Shown in pieces: positions 1-6,303 of a DNA stretch of 15,530 nucleotides (the stretch's first letter is position 1; each line of letters begins with the position of its first letter). Source of the DNA: CBDUVZ01 sp965370805 (GTDB lineage Bacteria; Hydrothermota; Tepidihabitantia; Tepidihabitantales; Tepidihabitantaceae); contig CBDUVZ010000070.1 in NCBI GenBank assembly GCA_965370805.1, positions 1 through 15,530 of the forward strand, in the 5' to 3' direction. A program made the translations under genes and the position numbers. The notes beneath the pieces were generated by a model. It saw only the letters and a program-made list of their open reading frames with translations, did not search any database and had not been told where the DNA came from.

Positions 1-1045
1 CAATCAGTTTGTCACGATAGTAGATTCGGAGCCGGCCGTCACCTGAGTCTCTCACGGTCAGGACCTGTCTTATGTGGTGGGCCGGCACCGAATAGCGATT
101 GCCGTGGTAAGAGATGAAACAGTCCTTGGTGGCAATGCGGGACTCGATCCGGGAAGTGTCGTAAGGAACCGCGGGCAAGGGAACGAGGATTTCCTGTTTC
201 AGACGCTCAAACGGCTTCTCTTGGGTCGTGGCATGGATTCTGACATTGGCCACCGAATCGAGCCACACGCCCACGTTGCGGTTCAAGACAGGAATGGTGG
301 TGAGTGGTTCGCCCTGGGAGAAACTCTGGCGGATGTATTTGATGCTGTTCTCGACCTTGCCTTTGGTCTGGGGTCTATAGGGCCGGCATACCTTGGGCTG
401 GAACCCATAGCAGCAAGCAAAGTCCATAAACCGGGGATGGAAGTGGAGTCGGCCGGTCTCGTCCCGAAAGAGCAGCACCTGTTTCATGTTGTCGTAGAGG
501 ATTGTCCGGGTATGACCGCCGAAGTAGTCGAAGGCATTGGCGTGGCAACGAAGCAGGGTGAGAAGGTCCATGCTCGGGGTAAACTCGGCATAAAGGCAGC
601 GGGAGAAGCCGAGAATCATGGTGAAGCAATAGCAGCGACAGGCCCTGCCGGTAGCGTCGACGCAGTAGAAATAGCCCCAATCCACCTGGGCCTGCTCACC
701 GGGCACGGTTTCAAACCTGAGCCAGGCCTGTGTGCGCAGCTTCTGTTTCAGCGGTCGCACAAAGTCGCGCAGTATCGAAACCTTACCGGCATAGCCCTGC
801 TGTTTGATCTCGCGCAGGAGCTTGACCGCATTAATGACACCATCGGCCAGACGCATCCGCAAGTACTCCTTGAACGGGTCCAGTTTGGAGCCGCGTTTGA
901 CTGAAGGGTAGGAAAGTGGTTTCTCGGCCCGTAGCGCCTTGCGTACGGTCCTGCGGTCGATACCGAGCCGTCGAGCGACTTCACTCTTTGAGCAACCTTC
1001 CTTACGAAGCATTCTGGCTTGCAGCCAGAGGTCGGGCTTGATCAT
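1..1045 (-). CDS. istA: IS21-family transposase IstA (3' end beyond window)
   Basis: This is the DDE transposase of an IS21-type element, which cuts and joins the element's ends with help from the IstB ATPase. Reading from ATG at 1045, 348 codons stay open to the window edge. Residues about 17-38 form a helix-turn-helix (SKSEVARRLGIDRRTVRKAL) for binding the terminal repeats. The catalytic core shows the family pattern PGEQAQVDWG with Asp at about 122, YDNMK with Asp at about 185, and RPQTKGKVEN with Glu at about 232. The start is fixed by a strong GGAGG ribosome site at 1051-1055. That site lies inside a 6-bp hairpin that could keep translation low. A 13-bp palindrome (ACCGAA-C-TTCGGT, 1074-1086) sits further upstream in the leader. 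The C-terminus is missing only because the window ends. Identification is firm; activity is inferred. Confidence 0.93.
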   Translation of the reverse strand, partial: MIKPDLWLQARMLRKEGCSKSEVARRLGIDRRTVRKALRAEKPLSYPSVKRGSKLDPFKEYLRMRLADGVINAVKLLREIKQQGYAGKVSILRDFVRPLKQKLRTQAWLRFETVPGEQAQVDWGYFYCVDATGRACRCYCFTMILGFSRCLYAEFTPSMDLLTLLRCHANAFDYFGGHTRTILYDNMKQVLLFRDETGRLHFHPRFMDFACCYGFQPKVCRPYRPQTKGKVENSIKYIRQSFSQGEPLTTIPVLNRNVGVWLDSVANVRIHATTQEKPFERLKQEILVPLPAVPYDTSRIESRIATKDCFISYHGNRYSVPAHHIRQVLTVRDSGDGRLRIYYRDKLI

Positions 1046-1049
1046 GTGG

Positions 1050-1067
1050 GCCTCCTTTAACGGAGGC
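1050..1067 (-). promoter_or_regulatory. Hairpin sequestering the istA ribosome binding site
   Basis: On the minus strand GCCTCC and GGAGGC form a perfect 6-bp stem with a 6-nt loop (GTTAAA). The second arm contains the GGAGG Shine-Dalgarno sequence of istA and ends 4 nt before the ATG. Such a fold would block ribosome access. Some insertion sequences are known to mask their transposase start in read-through transcripts; applying that here is inference. Confidence 0.5.
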
Positions 1068-1126
1068 ATCATAACCGAACTTCGGTCTTTCAGCTCGTCC
1101 ACAACCTCACTCCTTTCGGTCAGAAG

Positions 1127-1176
1127 TGGGGATTTTTAGATCGGTGATTCTGGGGATTTTTCAATCGGTGCTAACA
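1127..1176 (-). repeat. IS21 terminal region with two subterminal repeats
   Basis: Two 19-bp copies, TGGGGATTTTTAGATCGGT at 1127-1145 and TGGGGATTTTTCAATCGGT at 1151-1169, differ at only two positions. They are followed by GCTAACA (1170-1176), which reads TGTTAGC from outside. Multiple short repeats close to each end are characteristic of IS21 elements and are the transposase binding sites. A TTGAAA followed 18 bp later by TCTAAA within these repeats could act as a weak istA promoter. Confidence 0.75.
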
Positions 1177-1332
1177 GTACTTCGTCTTTGGCCCTTTGAC
1201 TCTCGATTCCTCCTCATGCCCTGGTCGTTTCCCATCCCTTCATAGTATGAGACGTCATGACCCGCTGTTTTCTTGCAGTTCGGCTCCGATTTTGCCGCCC
1301 CGGGGGCAGCAAACTGCCGCCCCCTGAGTAGT
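1177..1332. other. Intergenic spacer between IS end and 12-bp array
   Basis: No gene is supported here. Around 1190-1240 the words resemble the dispersed leader-type repeats seen elsewhere in the window (for example CTGGTCGTTTCC against CTGGTCATTGGTC at 11791), but the match is loose. At 1302-1324 an imperfect GGGGGCAG / CTGCCGCCCC hairpin adjoins the array; it has no T-run, so I do not call it a terminator. Confidence 0.4.
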
Positions 1333-1596
1333 CCTCCCATACGTCCCCCGATACGTCTACCAGTACGCCCGGTCATACGCCCCCCGATACGCCTACCGGT
1401 ACGTCCCCTGATATGCCCCCTGATGCGCCTACCGATACGTCCCCCGATGCGCCCCCTGATGCGCCTACCGATACGTCCGGTCATGCGCCCCCTGATGCGT
1501 TCCCCGATACGCCTACCGATACGCCCCCTGATACGTCCCCCAATACGCCCCCCGATACGCCCCCCAAGGCGTCCGGTCATACGTCCCCCGATACGT
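1333..1596. repeat. 22-unit tandem array, 12-bp period
   Basis: Twenty-two consecutive 12-bp units fill this stretch with no phase slip. The consensus is about CCCCCGATACGY; variants include CTACCGATACGT, CCCCTGATGCGC and CCGGTCATACGC. The preceding 12 bp (CCCCTGAGTAGT) is a possible extra, decayed unit, and the next (CCCACCCGGGGT) has lost the pattern. Because 12 is a multiple of three and most units lack stops, several frames stay open and translate as tetrapeptide repeats (for example PDTP-like on plus, GRIG-like on minus). No frame has a convincing start, signal or domain, so I treat it as non-coding. A second array with the same period begins at 15361. Confidence 0.85.
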
Positions 1597-1978
1597 CCCA
1601 CCCGGGGTCCCGACTTGCTCCTCGATCTGTCTGCCCGATTCCGCCCGGTCGCGAAGCGGGAGGGGGTACTGCTTTCCCCGAGCGGCCGGGGTGGCAGTTG
1701 CGGGGGCGGTTGTCGGAGCGACTCGGCGGACGGCAGTCCGGGCGGCCCTGGACAGGCCCGGGACAAGGGCTGCCTGAGCACCCCGGGCAGCGGCGGCCGG
1801 TGGGGCCGCGGAAGTGCCCCGGCAGATTGCTTTCCGAACGGCCCGGGCAGGACCGGTGAGGGCGGCACGAGGGACTATCCGGGGGGCTACCCCGGGGGCG
1901 CAGGAGGGGGGAAATTCAGAATCCGGGTAACAAGTGACAGGTGCATGACTTAGCCGGACAATTGGCGTCGCGGCTTCC
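1597..1978. other. Very G+C-rich intergenic stretch, no gene seen
   Basis: This region is dense in CCCGGG and GGGCGG words and is open in several frames on both strands, but none has a recognisable domain, a good ribosome site or coherent codon use. The open frames are most simply explained by composition and by the neighbouring stop-free array. TTGGCG (1962-1967) and TATGTT (1986-1991), 18 bp apart, form a weak promoter candidate overlapping the palindrome that follows. Confidence 0.45.
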
Positions 1979-1994
1979 GATAACATATGTTATC
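1979..1994. promoter_or_regulatory. Perfect 16-bp palindrome, operator-like
   Basis: GATAACATATGTTATC is its own reverse complement over all 16 bases and is strikingly A+T-rich inside a G+C-rich surround. It lies 24 nt before a tiny open frame (ATG at 2018) and 149 nt upstream of the operon promoter. Perfect dyads of this size often bind dimeric repressors. No neighbouring regulator gene suggests which one, so the role is inferred. Confidence 0.45.
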
Positions 1995-2017
1995 ATCGGG
2001 TCGAAGGAAATCCCGGT

Positions 2018-2098
2018 ATGAAACACATCATCACGACGTTCTTCTTCCCGACGAGTTGGACACGCGGCTACCCGAGTTGCGCGGGCGGGTCGGGCTGA
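2018..2098 (+). CDS. Possible 26-residue small ORF
   Basis: ATG at 2018 is preceded by AAGGAAA (about 7-nt spacing) and opens a 26-codon frame beginning MKHIITTFFFPTSWTRGYP and ending with TGA at 2096. The product matches no family I recognise. Its position just after the 16-bp palindrome and before the operon promoter would suit a leader peptide. Equally it could be the remnant of a broken gene, since the adjacent frame continues with a hydrophilic stretch after 2040, or plain chance. Support is only the ribosome site and the position. Confidence 0.2.
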   Translation: MKHIITTFFFPTSWTRGYPSCAGGSG

Positions 2099-2142
2099 GC
2101 CTGGAGGAGCTGGCACCTTGCCGCCGGCCGGGCTTGCCGTGC

Positions 2143-2170
2143 TTGACAACATCCGCAGTTTCAATATGCT
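2143..2170 (+). promoter_or_regulatory. Sigma70-like promoter of the housekeeping operon
   Basis: A perfect TTGACA (2143-2148) is followed after 16 bp by TATGCT (2165-2170), which matches TATAAT at four of six positions. Transcription would start near 2177, leaving a leader of about 8 nt before the ATG at 2185. No Shine-Dalgarno sequence fits in that leader. The placement excludes an in-frame upstream start at 1987 for the first gene. Confidence 0.6.
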
Positions 2171-2184
2171 ATGTAGTCACATCC

Positions 2185-2802
2185 ATGTGCAAACTGATAC
2201 TACTGACTGTACTTTTTCTCTCCGTCGGGTCGTCTGCCCGGACGGAGACGGACGGGACGGCTGCTCGTCCCACGTGGAACCCGGAGAAAACCGTACTGGC
2301 CTTCGTCGCCCAGGAGATGTTCTCCGACGAGACACTGGAGGGCATCAGGCGTAAGCTGGGATATGCCGGGTATCGGATGCAGGTCGCCGCTCCGGATTCC
2401 ACGGTCGCGGTCGGAATGGACCGGACCGTAATCAAACCGAACCTGACCCTCGCCGAAGTCGAATCGGAGGATTTCGCCGCCCTGGTGCTCATCAACGGCT
2501 CGGGCATCGTGCTGCACTGGGACGACTCGCTGCTCCATGCCAGGTGCCGGGATTTCATCGAAACGGACAAACTCGTAGCCGCAATCGGCATTGCTCCAAT
2601 CTGTCTTGCCCGCGCCGGCGCGCTTGCCGGCTACAAGGCGACGGTGTTTCCGGACCATGCCGCGGTCCGGGAACTGACTGAGAACGGTGCCCGCTTCGTA
2701 CCGAACCCGATCGTCGAGGACCGCAGCATCCTGACCGCATCCGAAGCTCAATACGTCCGGGCGTTCGGAAAGGCGCTGGTCGCCTGGCTGGAGCGCAGAT
2801 AG
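2185..2802 (+). CDS. Exported DJ-1/PfpI-family protein, canonical Cys replaced
   Basis: The 205-residue product has an N-terminal signal sequence (hydrophobic stretch at residues 3-14, likely cleavage after SSA near 18) followed by a DJ-1/PfpI fold. Support is the first strand and helix TVLAFVAQEMFSDETLEGIRR, the DFAALVLINGSG segment (residues 97-107), and the elbow followed by AGALAGYKATVFPD. In this family the elbow normally reads AAIC(x)xP with the Cys as nucleophile; here it reads AAIGIAPICLARAG, so position 135 is Gly and the nearest Cys is 140. The protein may therefore be non-catalytic or use a shifted Cys. It is first in the operon, 4 nt before dtd. The 2185 start is chosen because it gives the signal peptide and fits the promoter; a frame extension back to 1987 would begin upstream of the promoter. 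Confidence 0.8.
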   Translation: MCKLILLTVLFLSVGSSARTETDGTAARPTWNPEKTVLAFVAQEMFSDETLEGIRRKLGYAGYRMQVAAPDSTVAVGMDRTVIKPNLTLAEVESEDFAALVLINGSGIVLHWDDSLLHARCRDFIETDKLVAAIGIAPICLARAGALAGYKATVFPDHAAVRELTENGARFVPNPIVEDRSILTASEAQYVRAFGKALVAWLERR

Positions 2803-2806
2803 CGGG

Positions 2807-3274
2807 ATGCGTGCGGTGCTGCAGCGGGTCCGGAAAGCGAAGGTCGCTGTTGACGAGAAGCCGGTTGCCGAAATCGGGCCCGGGTTTCTCGTCCTGCTGG
2901 GCGTCGGCCGGTCGGACAACGAAACGACCTGCCGGAACCTGGCGTCCCGGACGGCACGGTTGAGGATATTCGACGACGAGAACGGCAGGATGAATCTCTC
3001 GTTGCTGGACACGAACGGTGCAGCCCTGGTGGTTTCCCAGTTCACGCTCTACGCCGACACGAGCAAAGGCCTGCGGCCTTCGTTCACCGATGCCTGCGAG
3101 CCGGACCGGGCCCGGGAGCTGTACGAGCGGTTTGCCTCCGAATTGGGCTACATGGGTGTCACGACCCGAACCGGGCAGTTCGGTGCCAGGATGCAGGTGA
3201 GCCTGGTCAACGACGGTCCGGTCACCCTTGTCCTGGAGGAACCCGGGCTCAGCGACGCGGAAAGGAAGAACTGA
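2807..3274 (+). CDS. dtd: D-aminoacyl-tRNA deacylase
   Basis: This enzyme hydrolyses D-amino acids wrongly attached to tRNA, and also Gly-tRNA(Ala) in known members, so it proofreads translation in the cytoplasm. The 155-residue length suits the DTD family (about 145-150). Diagnostic motifs are SQFTLYAD at residues 77-84 and the cross-subunit Gly-cisPro motif in NDGPVT at 135-140; MRAVLQRV and RIFDDENGRMN are also typical. The start follows the DJ-1-like gene by 4 nt and has no clear Shine-Dalgarno sequence, so it may be translated by coupling. yicC begins 2 nt after its stop. Confidence 0.96.
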   Translation: MRAVLQRVRKAKVAVDEKPVAEIGPGFLVLLGVGRSDNETTCRNLASRTARLRIFDDENGRMNLSLLDTNGAALVVSQFTLYADTSKGLRPSFTDACEPDRARELYERFASELGYMGVTTRTGQFGARMQVSLVNDGPVTLVLEEPGLSDAERKN

Positions 3275-3276
3275 GA

Positions 3277-4152
3277 ATGATCAAGAGCATGACCGGAGTC
3301 GGCCGGGCCGAAGCGGTGCTGTCGCCGTGGCACAGCACTATCGTCGTTGACATCCGGTCGGTGAACCACAAGTACGTCGAACTGGCACCCCGGCTGCCCA
3401 GTGTACTTGCCGGCCGTGAGAACGATATCCGCGACATAGTCCGCCGCCGCATCCGTAGGGGCTACGTCCAGATTCACATCACCCTGGACGAGAACGCGGA
3501 CGCACCCGCCCTGGCGCTTGACCACCGGAAGGTGAGCGACTACCTGAAGCTTGTCCGCGAGCTCCAGCGGAAGTACAAAGTGCCCGGTCAACTGGACGTC
3601 AATACGGTCCTGGCCCATCCCGGCGTTATCTCCGCCGGGAAGTCGAAGCAGAACGAGACCCGGCTCTGGCGCCAGTGCCGCCGGACAATCAACCAGGCCC
3701 TTGCCCGGCTGGTCAAAATGAAGCAGGCCGAGGGTGCCAACCTGGTGAAGGACCTGCGCAAGCGCGTGGCCAGAATCCAGCGGGCGGTACGCCGGATTGA
3801 GGAACGGGTGCCGAAGCGCCTCAAGGAACGGCGCATGAACCTGCTAGCCCAGATGAAAGACCTCGGCGTTGAGGCCGACCCCAGGCGCATCCTTGAGGAA
3901 GTGGCGTTCATCACCGAGAAAGTGGACATCCACGAGGAGTGCGTCCGTCTGAAGAGCCACTGCAGCATGTTCCTCAAGGCGCTCGGGACGTCCACGACCT
4001 CAGGCAAGAAGCTGGACTTCATCGCCCAGGAGATGCTGCGTGAGACCGATACCCTGGCAGCCAAAGCGCGCGACATGGTCATCTCCCGCCGCGCCATCGA
4101 AATCAAGGGAGAAATCGAGAAGTTGAAGGAACAGGTCAGGAATGTCGAATAA
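3277..4152 (+). CDS. yicC: YicC-family endoribonuclease
   Basis: The 291-residue protein starts MIKSMTGVGRAEA, the signature opening of the YicC family, and ends with the DUF1732-type region (residues about 205-291: DPRRILEEVAFITEKVDIHEE, then SGKKLDFIAQEMLRETDTL). Family members are reported as endoribonucleases acting in RNA turnover; a specific substrate cannot be read from the sequence. A purine-rich GGAAAGGAAG lies just before the ATG. The 3' end overlaps gmk by 11 nt. yicC-gmk-rpoZ is a widely conserved gene order, which supports both the assignment and co-expression. Confidence 0.93.
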   Translation: MIKSMTGVGRAEAVLSPWHSTIVVDIRSVNHKYVELAPRLPSVLAGRENDIRDIVRRRIRRGYVQIHITLDENADAPALALDHRKVSDYLKLVRELQRKYKVPGQLDVNTVLAHPGVISAGKSKQNETRLWRQCRRTINQALARLVKMKQAEGANLVKDLRKRVARIQRAVRRIEERVPKRLKERRMNLLAQMKDLGVEADPRRILEEVAFITEKVDIHEECVRLKSHCSMFLKALGTSTTSGKKLDFIAQEMLRETDTLAAKARDMVISRRAIEIKGEIEKLKEQVRNVE

Positions 4153-4762
4153 GCACAAACCTTTCCTCGTGGTCGTCTCGTCGCCTTCGGGAGCGGGCAA
4201 GACGTCAATCTGCCGGGAAGTAGTCCGCCGGGACAGGAACCTGGCGTACTCGGTCTCGGCCACGACGCGACCGCGGCGCAAGGGTGAAACCGACGGCCGT
4301 CACTACCTGTTCCTGACCGAAAAGCAGTTCCGTACCCGCCTGGCGAGGAAGGGATTCCTCGAACATGCGCGGGTCTATGGTCATTATTACGGCACCCCGA
4401 GAAGCCCGGTGCTGCGCCGTCTCAAGACCGGCAGGGATGTCATCGCCGACCTCGACATCCAGGGCATGCGTTCCTGCCGGAAGGCACTGCGCAACACCGT
4501 CTCCATTTTCGTCACCGCCCCGAACCGGCGCGAACTGGCCCGCCGCCTGAAGAGCCGCGGCACCGACTCCGCCGGCGTGGTCGCGCGGCGGCAGGCGGCA
4601 ATGAAAGCGGAACTCGACGCCATGCCGGAGTTTGATTACCTGGTCGTCAACGACCGCCTGACCGAAGCAGTCAACAGCGTGCTCGCCATAATCAGGACCG
4701 AGCGGCTCCGCACCGACCGACTGCCTCCGGCCGGGAAAAAGCCAAAGGAGCGTTCCGGATGA
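4142..4762 (+). CDS. gmk: Guanylate kinase
   Basis: Guanylate kinase converts GMP to GDP with ATP, feeding GTP and dGTP synthesis. The 206-residue length is normal. The P-loop SSPSGAGKTS lies at residues 13-22, and the GMP-binding segment SVSATTRPRRKGETDGRHY follows near 38. The lid and core pieces HARVYGHYYGTP, VIADLDIQG and DYLVVND are all present. A possible AAGGA ribosome site lies inside yicC. The gene overlaps yicC by 11 nt, and its stop overlaps the rpoZ start (ATGA), pointing to translational coupling. The C-terminal basic tail (about residues 190-206) is unremarkable. Confidence 0.96.
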   Translation: MSNKHKPFLVVVSSPSGAGKTSICREVVRRDRNLAYSVSATTRPRRKGETDGRHYLFLTEKQFRTRLARKGFLEHARVYGHYYGTPRSPVLRRLKTGRDVIADLDIQGMRSCRKALRNTVSIFVTAPNRRELARRLKSRGTDSAGVVARRQAAMKAELDAMPEFDYLVVNDRLTEAVNSVLAIIRTERLRTDRLPPAGKKPKERSG

Positions 4763-5013
4763 AGTACAATTCACTCGAGGAAATCTACAAGAAGTATCCC
4801 AACAAGTACCAGGCGCTCAATATCGCGGCTCTCGAAGCCCGCCGCGTGATTGACGGACTCCACAAGGGTGAAATCCAGCTTGCTGAGAATATCGTCGACC
4901 ATTCACTGAAGCTGTTGCTTGCCGGGGAAATCAAGTACGAGAAACTGACCGAAGCGGAAATGGAAACGCTGACCCGCGAAGGATACGGCTCCTCCGGCTA
5001 CGGTCGACCGTAA
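4759..5013 (+). CDS. rpoZ: RNA polymerase omega subunit
   Basis: This 84-residue protein is the omega subunit, which helps fold and assemble beta-prime into RNA polymerase. The central NKYQALNIAALEARRVIDG matches the conserved omega helix that grips beta-prime. Small size and position immediately after gmk are the usual context. A good AAAGGAG site lies 8 nt before the ATG, and the start overlaps the gmk stop as ATGA. A 27-nt gap then leads to coaBC. Omega is divergent across phyla, so the context adds much of the confidence. Confidence 0.88.
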   Translation: MKYNSLEEIYKKYPNKYQALNIAALEARRVIDGLHKGEIQLAENIVDHSLKLLLAGEIKYEKLTEAEMETLTREGYGSSGYGRP

Positions 5014-5040
5014 CCCGCCAGTCACCGGCAGACACCGCCC

Positions 5041-6303
5041 ATGATCGCTCCCGGTTCTGCAGGACACAAGAAACGTCGCGGCACGACTGAAGTGCTGCTC
5101 GGCGTGACCGGGAGCATCGCCGCCTACAAGTCGCTCGAACTGGTCCGGCTCTTCCGTAAAGCCGGTTGGAGCGTAACAGTAGTAATGACCCGCCACGCCG
5201 CCAGGCTTGTCGGCCCGGAGTCCTTCGCGGCTCTATCCGGCCGGCCGGTAGCACTCGAACTCTTCCCCCGGCACCGACCTGTCGTTGATGGAACCCGCAT
5301 CGAACACGTCGGCCTGGCCGCCGGCGCCGACCTGATCGTAGTTGCGCCGGCAACCGCCAATCTGCTCGGCAAACTTGCCGGCGGCATCGCCGACGACCTG
5401 CTCTCGACCCTGCTCCTGGCGGTGCCCGAAGCCACACTGAAAGCCGGCCGCGTCATCCTTGCCCCGGCGATGAACGCGAACATGTGGAGTCACCCGTCGG
5501 TGCGGAAAAACACCGCCCGGCTCCTCGACCTGGGCTGCACGGTCGTCGGACCACAGACCGGCGGGCTGGCTTGCGGCGACCAGGGTCCGGGCCGGCTGGC
5601 CGACCCGGCAACCATCTTCCACGCCTGCCGTGCGGCACTCGACAAGAACCCGCTTCCCGACCTCTCCGGCACCCGCGTGCTGGTGAGTACCGGCCGGACC
5701 GAAGAGCCACTCGACCCGGTGCGGGTCATCACCAACCGGTCGAGCGGTCTGACCGGCATCGAAATAGCCCGTGCGTTCGCCGCGGCCCGGGCATCGGTGC
5801 ATCTGATCAGCGGCCCGACGTCCGTCGCCCTGCCTGCGGGCATCAGGACGACGCGGGTGCGCACCGCCGACCGGATGCAGCAGGCAATACTCGACGCACT
5901 GACGGATACCGACGTCTTGGTGATGTGCGCGGCCGTTGCGGACTACCGCCCGGCCGGCACCCGGAAGACCAAACGCCGCCAGACCACACTCACCCTTGAA
6001 CTGGAGCGGACTCCTGATATCCTGAAACAGGTGAGCAAGGCAAAACACAACGCACTCGTTATCGGCTTCTCGCACGACCCGTCGCTCACGGTCGCCCGCG
6101 CGAAGCTGCTGTCGAAGAAACTCGACCTGATTGTCGCCAACCCCTTCGCCACCGCGGACAGCGACACAATCAGGCCCACACTCGTTTTCCCGGGACGCAG
6201 GTCGAAGAAGCTGCCCGAGATGCCGAAAGCGGACTTCGCCTGCCGGCTGGTGGCCGAGACCGCGGGGTTGTTGAGTGTGAAGCCCGGACAGAACAATGAC
6301 TGA
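5041..6303 (+). CDS. coaBC: Bifunctional CoaBC: PPC decarboxylase / PPC synthetase
   Basis: The protein joins cysteine to 4'-phosphopantothenate and then decarboxylates the product to 4'-phosphopantetheine in CoA synthesis. The N-terminal flavin-dependent CoaC half (residues about 15-195) shows GVTGSIAAYKS at 21-31, the catalytic His in EHVGLA at 89, PAMNANM at 142-148 and the catalytic Cys in GGLACGDQGPGR at 178. The C-terminal CoaB half has TEEPLDPVRVITNRSSG (220-236), AAVADYRPAG (297-306) and RTPDIL. The usual GFxxET near 343 reads GFSHDP, a mild variation. The 420-residue length is normal. There is no Shine-Dalgarno sequence before the ATG; the first dozen residues are poorly conserved, so the start is less sure. 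The stop overlaps the dnaB start by 8 nt. Confidence 0.95.
   Translation: MIAPGSAGHKKRRGTTEVLLGVTGSIAAYKSLELVRLFRKAGWSVTVVMTRHAARLVGPESFAALSGRPVALELFPRHRPVVDGTRIEHVGLAAGADLIVVAPATANLLGKLAGGIADDLLSTLLLAVPEATLKAGRVILAPAMNANMWSHPSVRKNTARLLDLGCTVVGPQTGGLACGDQGPGRLADPATIFHACRAALDKNPLPDLSGTRVLVSTGRTEEPLDPVRVITNRSSGLTGIEIARAFAAARASVHLISGPTSVALPAGIRTTRVRTADRMQQAILDALTDTDVLVMCAAVADYRPAGTRKTKRRQTTLTLELERTPDILKQVSKAKHNALVIGFSHDPSLTVARAKLLSKKLDLIVANPFATADSDTIRPTLVFPGRRSKKLPEMPKADFACRLVAETAGLLSVKPGQNND

Larger units (their letters stand above)
1..1176 (-). mobile_element. IS21-family insertion sequence, istA end only
   Basis: The element is identified by its IstA-type transposase and by an IS21-style terminus: two near-identical 19-bp subterminal repeats followed by a tip reading TGTTAGC on the minus strand, ending at about 1176. 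The element runs leftwards out of the window, so the expected istB ATPase gene, the other end and the target-site duplication cannot be seen. The open reading frame is intact over its visible part, which suggests a recent or active copy. The exact tip is inferred from the TG start typical of this family. Confidence 0.85.

Noticed and set aside
74..904. Long plus-strand open frame of 276 codons
   Set aside because: It is antisense to the IS21 transposase, whose minus-strand reading shows a helix-turn-helix and DDE motifs; the plus product has no recognisable domain.
1302..1324. Terminator at the left of array 1
   Set aside because: The hairpin is imperfect, has no T-run on either strand and follows no gene.
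1333..1596. CRISPR-like regular repeats
   Set aside because: Units are 12 bp, contiguous and degenerate, with no unique spacers and no cas genes nearby.
1161..1953. Overlapping open frames on both strands across the 12-bp array and G+C-rich region
   Set aside because: They are open because the repeat unit lacks stops and the region is G+C-rich. The products are low-complexity (GRIG, PDTP-type) with no proper start or domain.
1987..2184. N-terminal extension of the DJ-1-like gene back to 1987
   Set aside because: It would start upstream of the TTGACA/TATGCT promoter and hide an obvious signal peptide at 2185; its sequence has no family match.
2200..3045. Minus-strand frame of 281 codons
   Set aside because: It is the shadow of the DJ-1-like and dtd genes, which carry clear family motifs on the plus strand.
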